This document shows, piece after piece, positions 1 through 5,212 of a stretch of DNA of 7,847 bases (the first letter of the stretch is position 1; every line of letters starts with the position of its first letter). Location of the stretch: contig WGAD01000216.1 in assembly GCA_015489255.1 (NCBI GenBank), positions 1 to 7,847 of the forward strand, given 5' to 3'. The translations under genes were made by a program, and so were the position numbers. This DNA comes from Anaerolineales bacterium (GTDB taxonomy: Bacteria > Chloroflexota > Anaerolineae > Anaerolineales > Villigracilaceae). The notes under the pieces were generated by a model. The model was not told the DNA's origin. It saw only the letters and a list, made by a program, of their open reading frames with translations, and did not search any database.

Positions 1-606
1 GTCTCGCCCATTCAAGTGCGGGCGTATGTTGAACCCGGCGCCCGCGGCCTGATCTCCGTTGAACTGATCGGCGAAGATGGCCGCCTGCTCACCAGCACGC
101 TGCTGCGCTACACTGAGACCCTCTACCCCCAGGTATACATCTCACCCACACTGCGCTTTGAAATCCCCACCGCGGGCGAACTGGCCCGCTTGCAGATCAG
201 CACCCGCGACGAATACGGCCGCCCTCTGGCGCAAAACAGCGTGCACCTGCTTTTGCTCAGCATGGGAGAAAACCAAATCCTGCCCAACCTCGGCCCCGAA
301 GTGCGGCTCGACCTGCTCGAACCCCAACCGGAAACGGTCGCCCTGGGCGGCACACTGCGGGTTCGCGGCCAATATTACCCCTTCAACACCGAAAACCCCC
401 TGATCCTGGAGCTGGTAGGAAACAGCGGACAGGTGATCGGCAGCCGCATCCTGGCCCTGAGCGCCGCTTGGCCAAACTCCTTTGAAACCGAAATCCCCTT
501 CGAGGTCTCCAGCGTTACGCCGGCCCGTCTCATCCTGCGGCAAAGCGACGACAAGATCCCGGGCACCATTTTCCTCTACAGCCGCCCGGTCATCCTGGCA
601 CCGTAA
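1..606 (+). CDS. C-terminal part of a secreted-type protein with Ig-like (Gmad2-like) domains
   Basis: The reading frame is open at base 1 and ends at TAA 604-606, so only the last 201 residues are visible. The GTG at 16 is unlikely to be the true start, because the frame continues upstream and the first module would be cut. The visible part looks like two beta-sandwich modules. Each has an alternating strand pattern of the type 'x-V-x-a-x-x-x-P...l-x-v-E-L-x-G-x-x-G-x-x-l': one begins near IQVRAYVEPG and the other near LRVRGQYYPF. This resembles Gmad2/Ig-like modules of bacterial envelope proteins. No membrane anchor is visible at the C-terminus, so any signal peptide or lipobox would lie upstream of the window. 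A function in the cell envelope or outside the cell is an inference from fold style. No catalytic motif is seen. The gene ends 34 bases before the tRNA promoter and has no obvious terminator of its own. Confidence 0.7.
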   Translation, partial: VSPIQVRAYVEPGARGLISVELIGEDGRLLTSTLLRYTETLYPQVYISPTLRFEIPTAGELARLQISTRDEYGRPLAQNSVHLLLLSMGENQILPNLGPEVRLDLLEPQPETVALGGTLRVRGQYYPFNTENPLILELVGNSGQVIGSRILALSAAWPNSFETEIPFEVSSVTPARLILRQSDDKIPGTIFLYSRPVILAP

Positions 607-639
607 AGGGGATGCCTCAAAACAAAAACACAAAAATGC

Positions 640-668
640 TTGACAGATCCGCCTCCCCATACTATAAT
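640..668 (+). promoter_or_regulatory. Consensus sigma70 promoter for the initiator tRNA
   Basis: A perfect TTGACA (640-645) and a perfect TATAAT (663-668) are separated by exactly 17 bases. Transcription would start near 675, about 14 bases upstream of the mature tRNA. The bases just after the -10 box (CCCTGC) are GC-rich. Such a discriminator is typical of stable-RNA promoters under stringent control, although that regulation is inferred here. Confidence 0.88.
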
Positions 669-688
669 CCCTGCTCGCTAGAATACGA

Positions 689-760
689 TGCGGGGTGGAG
701 CAGTGGCAGCTCGTCGGGCTCATAACCCGAAGGTCGCAGGTTCGAATCCTGCCCCCGCTA
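689..760 (+). tRNA. Initiator tRNA-fMet (anticodon CAT)
   Basis: A full cloverleaf folds from the sequence. The acceptor strands are 689-695 and 753-759, the D stem is GAGC/GCTC (698-701/709-712), and the anticodon stem is TCGGG/CCCGA with loop CTCATAA (anticodon CAT at 721-723). The T stem is GCAGG/CCTGC around TTCGAAT, and the discriminator is A760. Three features mark it as the initiator rather than the elongator: three consecutive G-C pairs at the base of the anticodon stem, an A11-U24 pair in the D stem, and no Watson-Crick pair at position 1-72. Here the 1-72 position is T689/T759, whereas E. coli has C1/A72. CCA is not encoded (CTC follows), so it must be added after transcription. The gene has its own promoter and terminator. 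Confidence 0.95.
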
Positions 761-788
761 CTCAAACGACAGGGAAGCCTGTCCACAC

Positions 789-829
789 AATCAACGGCGC
801 GTCGGCAACCGGCGCCGTTGATTTTTTTT
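789..829 (+). terminator. Rho-independent terminator of the tRNA unit
   Basis: Twelve bases (789-800, AATCAACGGCGC) are perfectly complementary to 812-823, with an 11-base loop. The right arm runs into eight consecutive T residues (822-829). This is a textbook intrinsic terminator, about 30 bases after the tRNA 3' end. It isolates the tRNA from the roadblock cluster downstream. Confidence 0.92.
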
Positions 830-936
830 CGCGGCTGGCAGCAGGCCGCCACGGCGCCTCCCAGCCGGGGCCGCAACATGTGATAAGAAATTGTTAACGT
901 TTTGTTTCCGCCCCTTTTTATTGTTTAGTTATGCAG

Positions 937-956
937 TATAATTTGTGCGTTTAAAC
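937..956 (+). promoter_or_regulatory. Probable -10 element and start-site palindrome upstream of the first roadblock gene
   Basis: A perfect TATAAT (937-942) lies 43 bases before the ATG at 986. No good -35 hexamer is found at 16-18 bases upstream, where the sequence is a run of T (915-919), so the promoter may be weak or need an activator. Around the predicted start of transcription lies the 8-base perfect palindrome GTTTAAAC (949-956). It could be an operator or chance. Confidence 0.5.
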
Positions 957-985
957 TCGATGAACGTGCGGTAAGGAAATCTCAC

Positions 986-1474
986 ATGTCCAAACGCTAT
1001 TTTTCCGACTACAACCAGGATGCCCTGGCGAAAATTGACACGCTTCGCAGCGATGTGGGGGCTTGCTGTGTTCTGCTCATCGATCTGGCTGGACATACCT
1101 TAATCCGCAGCGGCGGGCAAGAGGTGTTGGCCATGGAAGAGATCAGCGCCCTGCTGGGCGGCAGCATCTCTGCCCTGGTGCAGGCCGGCCAACTCTTGCA
1201 AGACCAGCAAAAACGCTTCAGCCTGATCTACCAGCGGGAAGGCCACCGCTACCACCTCTTTGGCATCAACGTCGGCGAAAAGCTGCTCATGACCATGCTC
1301 ATCCCCAAAACGCAATTCACCACCCAAATGGGCGCCGTCATCCACTACAGCCAGCGGACGGCCAAAGACCTGGACACATTGCTGAAAGACGTGGACTTCT
1401 CCTCTTCCCCCGCTGACTTGCCGGTGGAGTTTGAAGCCACCCTCACTCAACAACTGCACGCCCTCTTCGCCTGA
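986..1474 (+). CDS. Roadblock/LC7 domain protein (first of a paralogous pair)
   Basis: This is a 162-residue protein with no signal peptide or membrane segment, so it is cytoplasmic. The start is ATG 986, with AAGGA (973-977) 8 bases upstream. The roadblock/LC7 fold occupies roughly residues 18-133. A first strand holds VGACC..LLID, followed by a G-H-T turn. A long helix region (ISALLGGSISALVQAG, 53-68) comes next, then FSLIYQ and HLFGINVG strands and a final strand with MTMLIP. Roadblock proteins dimerise and act as GTPase-activating or scaffold partners of MglA/Rag-type GTPases, so the GTPase at 2808 is the likely partner. By hand count it matches the next gene's product at 72 of 116 aligned positions. 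A short variable linker (about 136-145) leads to a C-terminal amphipathic segment ending LHALFA. The gene has its own upstream promoter signal. The stem-loop downstream (1498-1559) may partly separate it from the rest of the cluster. Confidence 0.88.
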   Translation: MSKRYFSDYNQDALAKIDTLRSDVGACCVLLIDLAGHTLIRSGGQEVLAMEEISALLGGSISALVQAGQLLQDQQKRFSLIYQREGHRYHLFGINVGEKLLMTMLIPKTQFTTQMGAVIHYSQRTAKDLDTLLKDVDFSSSPADLPVEFEATLTQQLHALFA

Positions 1475-1497
1475 AACCTCGCCTCTTCCCTCACCCC

Positions 1498-1559
1498 TGT
1501 AAACCGCCGTTCCCCATATTCCGGTCGTTGTGCCGGCATCCATCGGGGAACGGTTTACA
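1498..1559. repeat. Long imperfect inverted repeat / stem-loop between the two paralogous roadblock genes
   Basis: The left arm TGTAAACCG-CCG-TTCCCC (1498-1515) pairs with GGGGAACGGTTTACA (1545-1559), with a single 3-base bulge (CCG, 1507-1509). Inside the loop a second short stem, CCGG (1521-1524) with CCGG (1533-1536), can form. No T-run follows on either strand, so it is not a standard intrinsic terminator. It could be an RNA processing or stability element, a rho-dependent pause, or a dispersed palindromic repeat. Confidence 0.7.
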
Positions 1560-1584
1560 ATTATGCAAGGACAGCGGATAAGCC

Positions 1585-1614
1585 TTGACATGATTCAGTA
1601 CATCATGCAATAAT
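1585..1614 (+). promoter_or_regulatory. Promoter of the second roadblock gene and the downstream operon
   Basis: A perfect TTGACA (1585-1590) is followed 18 bases later by AATAAT (1609-1614), which matches the -10 consensus at five of six positions. It is preceded directly by TGC, making an extended -10 (TGn). The start would be near 1621, giving a leader of about 55 bases before ATG 1676. This is the best candidate promoter for the run of genes from 1676 onward. Confidence 0.65.
1589..1607. promoter_or_regulatory. Operator-like inverted repeat inside the promoter spacer
   Basis: CATGAT (1589-1594) and ATCATG (1602-1607) form a perfect 6-base inverted repeat separated by 7 bases. It fills the gap between the -35 and -10 elements and overlaps the TG of the extended -10. 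A dimeric DNA-binding protein sitting here would block or remodel RNA polymerase binding. No regulator gene is visible in the window. Confidence 0.4.
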
Positions 1615-1675
1615 CTCTGTGTTATTATTCACATAAAATCCTCCAGGGGTTACGCAGGCAAAGACGAGGCATGCA

Positions 1676-2158
1676 ATGGGCAAACACCGCGTTTCCGGCC
1701 AGAACTATCGGAAAGTTCAGCGAATACCGGATACCCTCCGCAGCGATGTTGGCGCCTGTTGCATTTTTCTGATTGACGTGACCGGCGGCATCGTCTGCCG
1801 CAGCGGCGAGCAAACCACCCTGCCGATCGACGAGATCAACGCCCTGCTGGGCAGCAGCATCTCCGCCCTAACGCAGGCCGGCGAGATCCTGCACGATGGG
1901 CAACGAAAATTTCACCTCATCTACCAGGGCAATCGCTACATCCTCTTTGGCATCAACGTCGGTGAAGACCTGCTGCTGACCCTGCTCGTCCCGCGGATGC
2001 AATTCAGCAGCCCGATCGGCGCCGTGATGCACTACAGCCAGCAAGCCGCCGACGACCTGAGCCAGTTCCTGACCGACGCCAACCCCACCGACATCTCCGG
2101 GCAACTGCCCGACGACTTCCAGTCTGCGATTGCAGAAAACCTGGACGACCTGTTCTGA
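1676..2158 (+). CDS. Roadblock/LC7 domain protein (second of a paralogous pair)
   Basis: This is a 160-residue cytoplasmic protein that is clearly a duplicate of the product at 986-1474. Both share the block TLRSDVGACC, the LLG.SISAL.QAG helix, LFGINVGE and the GAV.HYSQ segment. The start is ATG 1676, with GAGG (1666-1669) 6 bases upstream. Nearby ATG 1671 is out of frame. The roadblock fold spans about residues 19-132, and two adjacent cysteines (28-29) are kept in both paralogs. A variable linker (133-142) leads to a C-terminal tail, LPDDFQ...LDDLF, that aligns with LPVEFE...LHALF of its paralog. The likely role is a dimeric partner of the GTPase at 2808. Two diverged copies suggest heterodimers or alternative complexes. 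It is preceded by its own promoter and followed 70 bases later by a third roadblock gene. Confidence 0.88.
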   Translation: MGKHRVSGQNYRKVQRIPDTLRSDVGACCIFLIDVTGGIVCRSGEQTTLPIDEINALLGSSISALTQAGEILHDGQRKFHLIYQGNRYILFGINVGEDLLLTLLVPRMQFSSPIGAVMHYSQQAADDLSQFLTDANPTDISGQLPDDFQSAIAENLDDLF

Positions 2159-2189
2159 AGCCGAACCAACGCCCGCACACAGACATAGG

Positions 2190-2204
2190 GAAGGCAAGGC
2201 CTTC
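2190..2204 (+). other. Short intergenic hairpin
   Basis: GAAGGC (2190-2195) and GCCTTC (2199-2204) form a perfect 6-base stem with an AAG loop. It lies 9 bases before the Shine-Dalgarno of the next gene. There is no T-run, so it is more likely an RNA stability or processing element than a terminator, if it has any role. Confidence 0.35.
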
Positions 2205-2213
2205 TTCGCCCTG

Positions 2214-2220
2214 AAAGGAG
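2214..2220 (+). promoter_or_regulatory. Ribosome binding site that fixes the start of the third roadblock gene
   Basis: AAAGGAG lies 8 bases before ATG 2229. The frame is open further upstream to a TTG at 2130 inside the previous gene, but that codon has no Shine-Dalgarno. This site therefore supports the shorter protein. Confidence 0.8.
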
Positions 2221-2228
2221 AATTTTGC

Positions 2229-2807
2229 ATGACGCACCGCTCCCTCGGAGATTTTCAGGCTGGTTTCTTGCAACTGCGGAGCGGGCTGGTCATCTACCCG
2301 CCCCAAAGCCAGGAAATTGAAAAAGCCCTGCATGAACTGGCCCAAAACACGCCCACAGAATTCATCCTGCTCACCGATACCAGCGGCCAGGTCATCGCCA
2401 CCCACGGTAACAGCAACCTGATCGGCAACCCCGTTGCCTTAGGCTCGCTGGTCGCCAGCGATGTCGCCGCCAGTAGCGAAATCGCCCGGATGCTGGGCGA
2501 ATACAATGCCTATCACATTGTCTTGCGAGAGGGGGAACAAAAACACACCTTCATCGCCGAAGCCGGCCCGCACATGGCCTTGCTGGCCAACGTGGGGACC
2601 GATACCCCGCTCGGCTGGGCGCGCATGCAAATTCTGAAAACCGCGCAACGCCTGGCGGCCATCGTCGCCGACCCGCCCGAGGAATTTGTCAACCAGGAGC
2701 CGCTCTCCCCGCAACAGACGGAAGAACGCGCGCCCGAAGAAGACATCGTCAATTTGTTTGGAGATGCTCTAAACGCATTGTGGTCAGAAGAAAAAGGTTC
2801 ATCGTAA
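2229..2807 (+). CDS. Roadblock/LC7 domain protein with acidic linker and C-terminal helix
   Basis: The protein has 192 residues when started at ATG 2229. The roadblock core is about residues 40-146. It has a first strand FILLTDTSGQVIATHG, a helix with ALGSLVASDVAASSEIARMLG, then strands around HIVLREG, HTFIAEAG and MALLANVG, and a last helix (RMQILKTAQRLAAIV). About 40 residues precede the core. An acidic, proline-containing linker (148-172) leads to a C-terminal amphipathic helix (VNLFGDALNALW, about 174-185). The stop codon (2805-2807) directly abuts the ATG of the MglA-type GTPase, implying translational coupling and a physical partnership. This matches the known MglB/MglA gene arrangement, in which the roadblock protein is the GTPase-activating partner. 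It is more diverged from the two upstream roadblock proteins than they are from each other. It is probably cytoplasmic. Confidence 0.85.
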   Translation: MTHRSLGDFQAGFLQLRSGLVIYPPQSQEIEKALHELAQNTPTEFILLTDTSGQVIATHGNSNLIGNPVALGSLVASDVAASSEIARMLGEYNAYHIVLREGEQKHTFIAEAGPHMALLANVGTDTPLGWARMQILKTAQRLAAIVADPPEEFVNQEPLSPQQTEERAPEEDIVNLFGDALNALWSEEKGSS

Positions 2808-3485
2808 ATGTACATCAATTGGCAGCTGAGAGAACTCAACCTGAAGATCGTCTATTATGGGCCGGCCATGAGCGGCAAGACGACCAACCTGGAAAAGATC
2901 TACGCCCGCGTGCCGGAAAACCGCCGCAGCGACCTGGTTTCCCTCAAAACTCACGAAGATCGGACGTTGTTTTTCGATTTTTTGCAGCTGGAATTGGGAA
3001 AAATCAGCGGGCTAACCCCCAAATTGCAGCTCTACACCGTTCCCGGCCAGGCATATTATGAAGCCAGCCGCAAGATCGTGCTGCGTGGAGCCGATGGCAT
3101 CGTCTTCGTCGCCGACGCCGCTCCCAACCGCGTATCGGATAACCTCACGGCCTGGAAAGATATGAAACGTCACCTTTCAGAAATGGGCCTTCCCTTTGAA
3201 AACCTGCCCGTTGTCGTGCAAGTCAACAAACAAGATTTGCCGGGCGCATTATCCCCCGAGGATTACCGCCCATTGCTGGCGCTGAACGGGCAGCCGGCGA
3301 TCGGGGCCATTGCCATTCGCCAGGTCGGCGTCTTCGAAACGCTCAAAACCATTACGCAAAGCGTCATCGGACAGCTGCAAAACCAGGCTCGCTCGTCCAA
3401 GGCAGCGCACAAACCCTCTCCGGCGCCTGCTCCTTCTCACCCCGTTTCCCCCACCACCATAAACGCCAGGGAGCAAGGAAGATGA
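2808..3485 (+). CDS. MglA-type small GTPase with Ala/Pro-rich C-terminal tail
   Basis: This is a 225-residue Ras-superfamily GTPase of the prokaryotic MglA group. Visible motifs are the P-loop GPAMSGKT (18-25), the MglA-typical switch region DRTLFFDF (51-58), G3 TVPGQ (77-81), ILRG-like VLRGADGIVFVADA (91-104) and G4 NKQD (140-143). The G5 region is near GAIAIRQVGVFETLK (166-180). Arg52 and Gln81 line up with the intrinsic Arg53 finger and Gln82 known from Thermus thermophilus MglA, so hydrolysis is expected to work. The typical MglA ends near residue 195. Here a further 30 or so residues rich in Ala, Pro and Ser (196-225) form a probable disordered tail. MglA GTPases set polarity and motility in Myxococcus, but that role cannot be assumed here. 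The gene starts directly after the preceding roadblock stop, and its TGA overlaps the next ATG (ATGA), so expression is tightly coupled. Confidence 0.93.
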   Translation: MYINWQLRELNLKIVYYGPAMSGKTTNLEKIYARVPENRRSDLVSLKTHEDRTLFFDFLQLELGKISGLTPKLQLYTVPGQAYYEASRKIVLRGADGIVFVADAAPNRVSDNLTAWKDMKRHLSEMGLPFENLPVVVQVNKQDLPGALSPEDYRPLLALNGQPAIGAIAIRQVGVFETLKTITQSVIGQLQNQARSSKAAHKPSPAPAPSHPVSPTTINAREQGR

Positions 3486-3877
3486 AAAGTCCAGACAAAG
3501 TGAAACACGGTTCTTCCCGACTCAGTGAAATTCTGCAAGAGATGAACGAAGCCGGCGGCTTCTCCATCGCCGTACTGACCGATCGGCACGGCTTCCCGCT
3601 GGCTTCCGCCGCCCGCGATGGGGCCGATCCCGATACGCAATCGGCGGTGGTCGCCTTGATCCAGAAAAGCATGGCGCAGGCCACCAGCCATTTGGGCATT
3701 GGGCAAACGGACGAAATCACCTTTTTCGACCACGATGGCAATCGCCTGGTCTGCCGCCCCTTTGACGTCAACGGCCATCAGTTGATCCTGGCAGTCCGCA
3801 TAGACGACCGCCACCAGGCCTACCGCCGGTTGACCAACCAGGCCATTCGCAAAATTTCTCAAGCCTGGCGTTTATAG
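3482..3877 (+). CDS. Small roadblock/LC7 domain protein
   Basis: This 131-residue protein starts at ATG 3482, overlapping the GTPase stop by 4 bases, with AAGGA (3475-3479) as ribosome-binding site. It is essentially one roadblock domain. An N-terminal helix (SRLSEILQEMNEA) leads to the strand GGFSIAVLTDRHGFPLAS (25-42). A helix (about 50-70) follows, then strands EITFFDHDG, RLVCRPFDV and HQLILAVRI, and a closing helix. The tail seen on the upstream roadblock proteins is absent, so this is the minimal MglB-like form. Sitting immediately after the GTPase makes it a strong candidate for a GTPase-activating or dimerisation partner. The fold is inferred from pattern; overall similarity to the other roadblock proteins in the cluster is low. 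Fifteen bases separate it from the next gene. Confidence 0.78.
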   Translation: MKSPDKVKHGSSRLSEILQEMNEAGGFSIAVLTDRHGFPLASAARDGADPDTQSAVVALIQKSMAQATSHLGIGQTDEITFFDHDGNRLVCRPFDVNGHQLILAVRIDDRHQAYRRLTNQAIRKISQAWRL

Positions 3878-3892
3878 CCCAGTGAGGTACCT

Positions 3893-4615
3893 ATGCAAGG
3901 TCAACTCAACGACATGCACCCCGCCGATTTGATCCAACACGCCTGTATCGACCGCAAACAGGCCCGGCTGGTGCTCGAACACGAAGGACAAATTGCCGAA
4001 ATCTTTTTCGCCGATGGCGAGATCGTCCACGCTGCCCTGGGCGATATGCAAGGAAAGGAGGTCATTTTTCACGTCCTCAACTGGCAGGACGGCACCTTCG
4101 AAATGCGCACAGGCGACATAGCCCCCCAACGCAGCATCCATGAAAACTGGACGGAAATTCTCCTGGAGGGCGCCCGCCTGTACGACGAAGCGCAGACATC
4201 TATCGAGTCCACCCCACAACCACAGGAGGCAAAACCTATGGCTGGAAAGAAGAAAAGCGAGTTGCTGGCAGAAGCCCTGGAAAACCTGCTCACAGAGTCT
4301 TCCGATATCGCTGGCGCGGCCATCGTCGGCATCGATGGTCTCGTCTATTCGGCCAACGTGCCGCAAAAGGGCATGGATGAGGCCATGGTCGGCGCAGCAT
4401 CCGCCGCTATCCTCGGTTTGAGCAAACGCAGCGTCCAGCAGCTCAGCCGGGGCGGCTTCAAGCAAACCCTCATCCAGGGGGACGATGGCAACATCATCGT
4501 TGCGCCTATCAACGATGAAATCCTGTTCGTCGCCCTTACTCCCGCCAGCGTGAACCTGGGCATGGCCTTTGCTGAAGTGCGCTCGATTGCCAAGAAACTG
4601 CAAGACATTCTCTAA
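3893..4615 (+). CDS. DUF4388 (PATAN-type) - roadblock/LC7 fusion protein
   Basis: The 240-residue protein has two domains. Residues 1-100 match the DUF4388/PATAN pattern: G.L....P.DLIQ.A...K.A.LVL, a G.IAEIFFADGEIVHAALGDMQGKE core, W.DGTFEM, and a closing I...W.EILLEGARL.DE. Residues 117-240 are a classic MglB-like roadblock domain, with SSDIAGAAIVGIDGLVYSA, a helix AMVGAASAAILGLSKR, then FKQTLIQGDDGNIIVAPI and ILFVALT strands, and a last helix. A short linker (101-116) with prolines joins them. In Myxococcus and cyanobacteria, PATAN/DUF4388 domains occur with response regulators and GTPase systems and probably mediate protein contacts. This protein could therefore connect the GTPase switch to another partner. 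The start ATG 3893 has only a GAGG (3884-3887). A much stronger ribosome-binding site lies inside the gene, before the roadblock part (see the 4224-4240 entry). Confidence 0.87.
   Translation: MQGQLNDMHPADLIQHACIDRKQARLVLEHEGQIAEIFFADGEIVHAALGDMQGKEVIFHVLNWQDGTFEMRTGDIAPQRSIHENWTEILLEGARLYDEAQTSIESTPQPQEAKPMAGKKKSELLAEALENLLTESSDIAGAAIVGIDGLVYSANVPQKGMDEAMVGAASAAILGLSKRSVQQLSRGGFKQTLIQGDDGNIIVAPINDEILFVALTPASVNLGMAFAEVRSIAKKLQDIL
4224..4240 (+). promoter_or_regulatory. Internal ribosome binding site and in-frame ATG before the roadblock domain
   Basis: AGGAGG (4224-4229) is a full Shine-Dalgarno, 8 bases before ATG 4238, which is codon 116 of the DUF4388-roadblock gene. Initiation here would give a 125-residue protein starting MAGKKKSELL, exactly one complete roadblock domain. 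The site is stronger than the one at the gene's own start. The alternative reading is that the bases simply encode the linker residues Gln-Glu-Ala. Confidence 0.6.
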
Positions 4616-4675
4616 AGTGGCCATCGCCCCTCTTTCTTTGTATCTCATCGGATCCATACGCAAGGAGAGAAAACC

Positions 4676-5149
4676 ATGGCTACGGAAGAAGAAAAAAAGC
4701 GCAATCTGGCCCGCATGAATGCGATGATCATCTACGGCCTGGAAAAAGGCCTGTGGGATTTGTTCGGCGAATCGGCGCTGGCCACCACCAACACCGTCGG
4801 CGCGGGCATGTTGGAAGTCTTGGAAAAAAGCATGGGGCTGGAAATCGATGGCGAAAACCCTCAAGACATGCTCACCGAAATCGCCCGCATCTTCGTGGAT
4901 GAATACGGCATCGCTCTCGATTTCGACGCCCGCCAAGAGGGAGATAAGGTCGCCCTGCAAGTGAAACGTTGCGTGCTGATGCAGGTAGAAAAAGACCTTG
5001 TGGCCCAGGGCATCAAACCCTTCGTCTGCCCCTTCCTCAACATCGCCGCCGCGGCCATGCGTCAGCGGATGGACGCAAAAACCAAAATCAGCCAATTCGA
5101 CATCGACACCGAGGCCCATATTTGCACCCTGGGCTTTGAACTCCTGTAG
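4676..5149 (+). CDS. Unrecognised small protein, possibly V4R/Bet3-like
   Basis: This is a 157-residue soluble protein, and I do not recognise the family with confidence. The start ATG 4676 has an excellent ribosome-binding site, AAGGAG (4662-4667), 8 bases away. The N-terminal 55 residues look helical (a lysine- and glutamate-rich start, then GLEKGLWDLFGES). The middle has strands (ALDFDARQEGD, VALQVKRCVL). The end holds GIKPFVCPFLNIAAAAM and a last strand, HICTLGFELL. Cysteines 99, 118 and 150 are spread over the C-terminal half, reminiscent of V4R domains, which often carry cysteines in this region and share the Bet3/TRAPP fold. This is a weak pattern match only. Its place directly after the GTPase and roadblock genes suggests a partner or sensor for the complex. 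Sixty bases separate it from the previous gene, and a stem-loop follows the stop. Confidence 0.6.
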   Translation: MATEEEKKRNLARMNAMIIYGLEKGLWDLFGESALATTNTVGAGMLEVLEKSMGLEIDGENPQDMLTEIARIFVDEYGIALDFDARQEGDKVALQVKRCVLMQVEKDLVAQGIKPFVCPFLNIAAAAMRQRMDAKTKISQFDIDTEAHICTLGFELL

Positions 5150-5165
5150 ATCCTCCTGGCTCTCC

Positions 5166-5198
5166 AAACTGGGCAGTCGCAAACAGGCTGCCCAGTTT
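5166..5198 (+). terminator. Stem-loop between the roadblock cluster and the amidoligase gene; weak terminator or attenuator
   Basis: AAACTGGGCAG (5166-5176) pairs perfectly with CTGCCCAGTTT (5188-5198). The stem can extend by a T-G and a C-G pair to 13 bases, closing a 7-base loop (GCAAACA). Only three T residues end the right arm, followed by CCCTTTG, so termination would be partial at best. The stem ends 14 bases before the amidoligase ATG at 5213. It may act as an attenuator, an RNA stabiliser, or a translation control for that gene. Confidence 0.6.
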
Positions 5199-5212
5199 CC
5201 CTTTGCCCAACG

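Noticed and set aside
142..879. A 245-codon minus-strand frame covering the tRNA
   Set aside because: It crosses the tRNA gene, its promoter and its terminator; the piece RIRTCDLRVMSPTS is the familiar false translation of an antisense tRNA.
688..897. Short plus-strand frames through the tRNA (AHNPKVAGSNPAPAT-type peptide)
   Set aside because: This peptide is a classic artefact of translating tRNA genes.
960..974. A four-codon leader frame (MNVR) whose stop overlaps the ribosome-binding site of the first roadblock gene
   Set aside because: It has no ribosome-binding site and is short enough to occur by chance.
2130..2228. A longer N-terminus for the third roadblock protein from TTG 2130
   Set aside because: It starts inside the previous gene without a ribosome-binding site, while ATG 2229 has AAAGGAG at ideal spacing.
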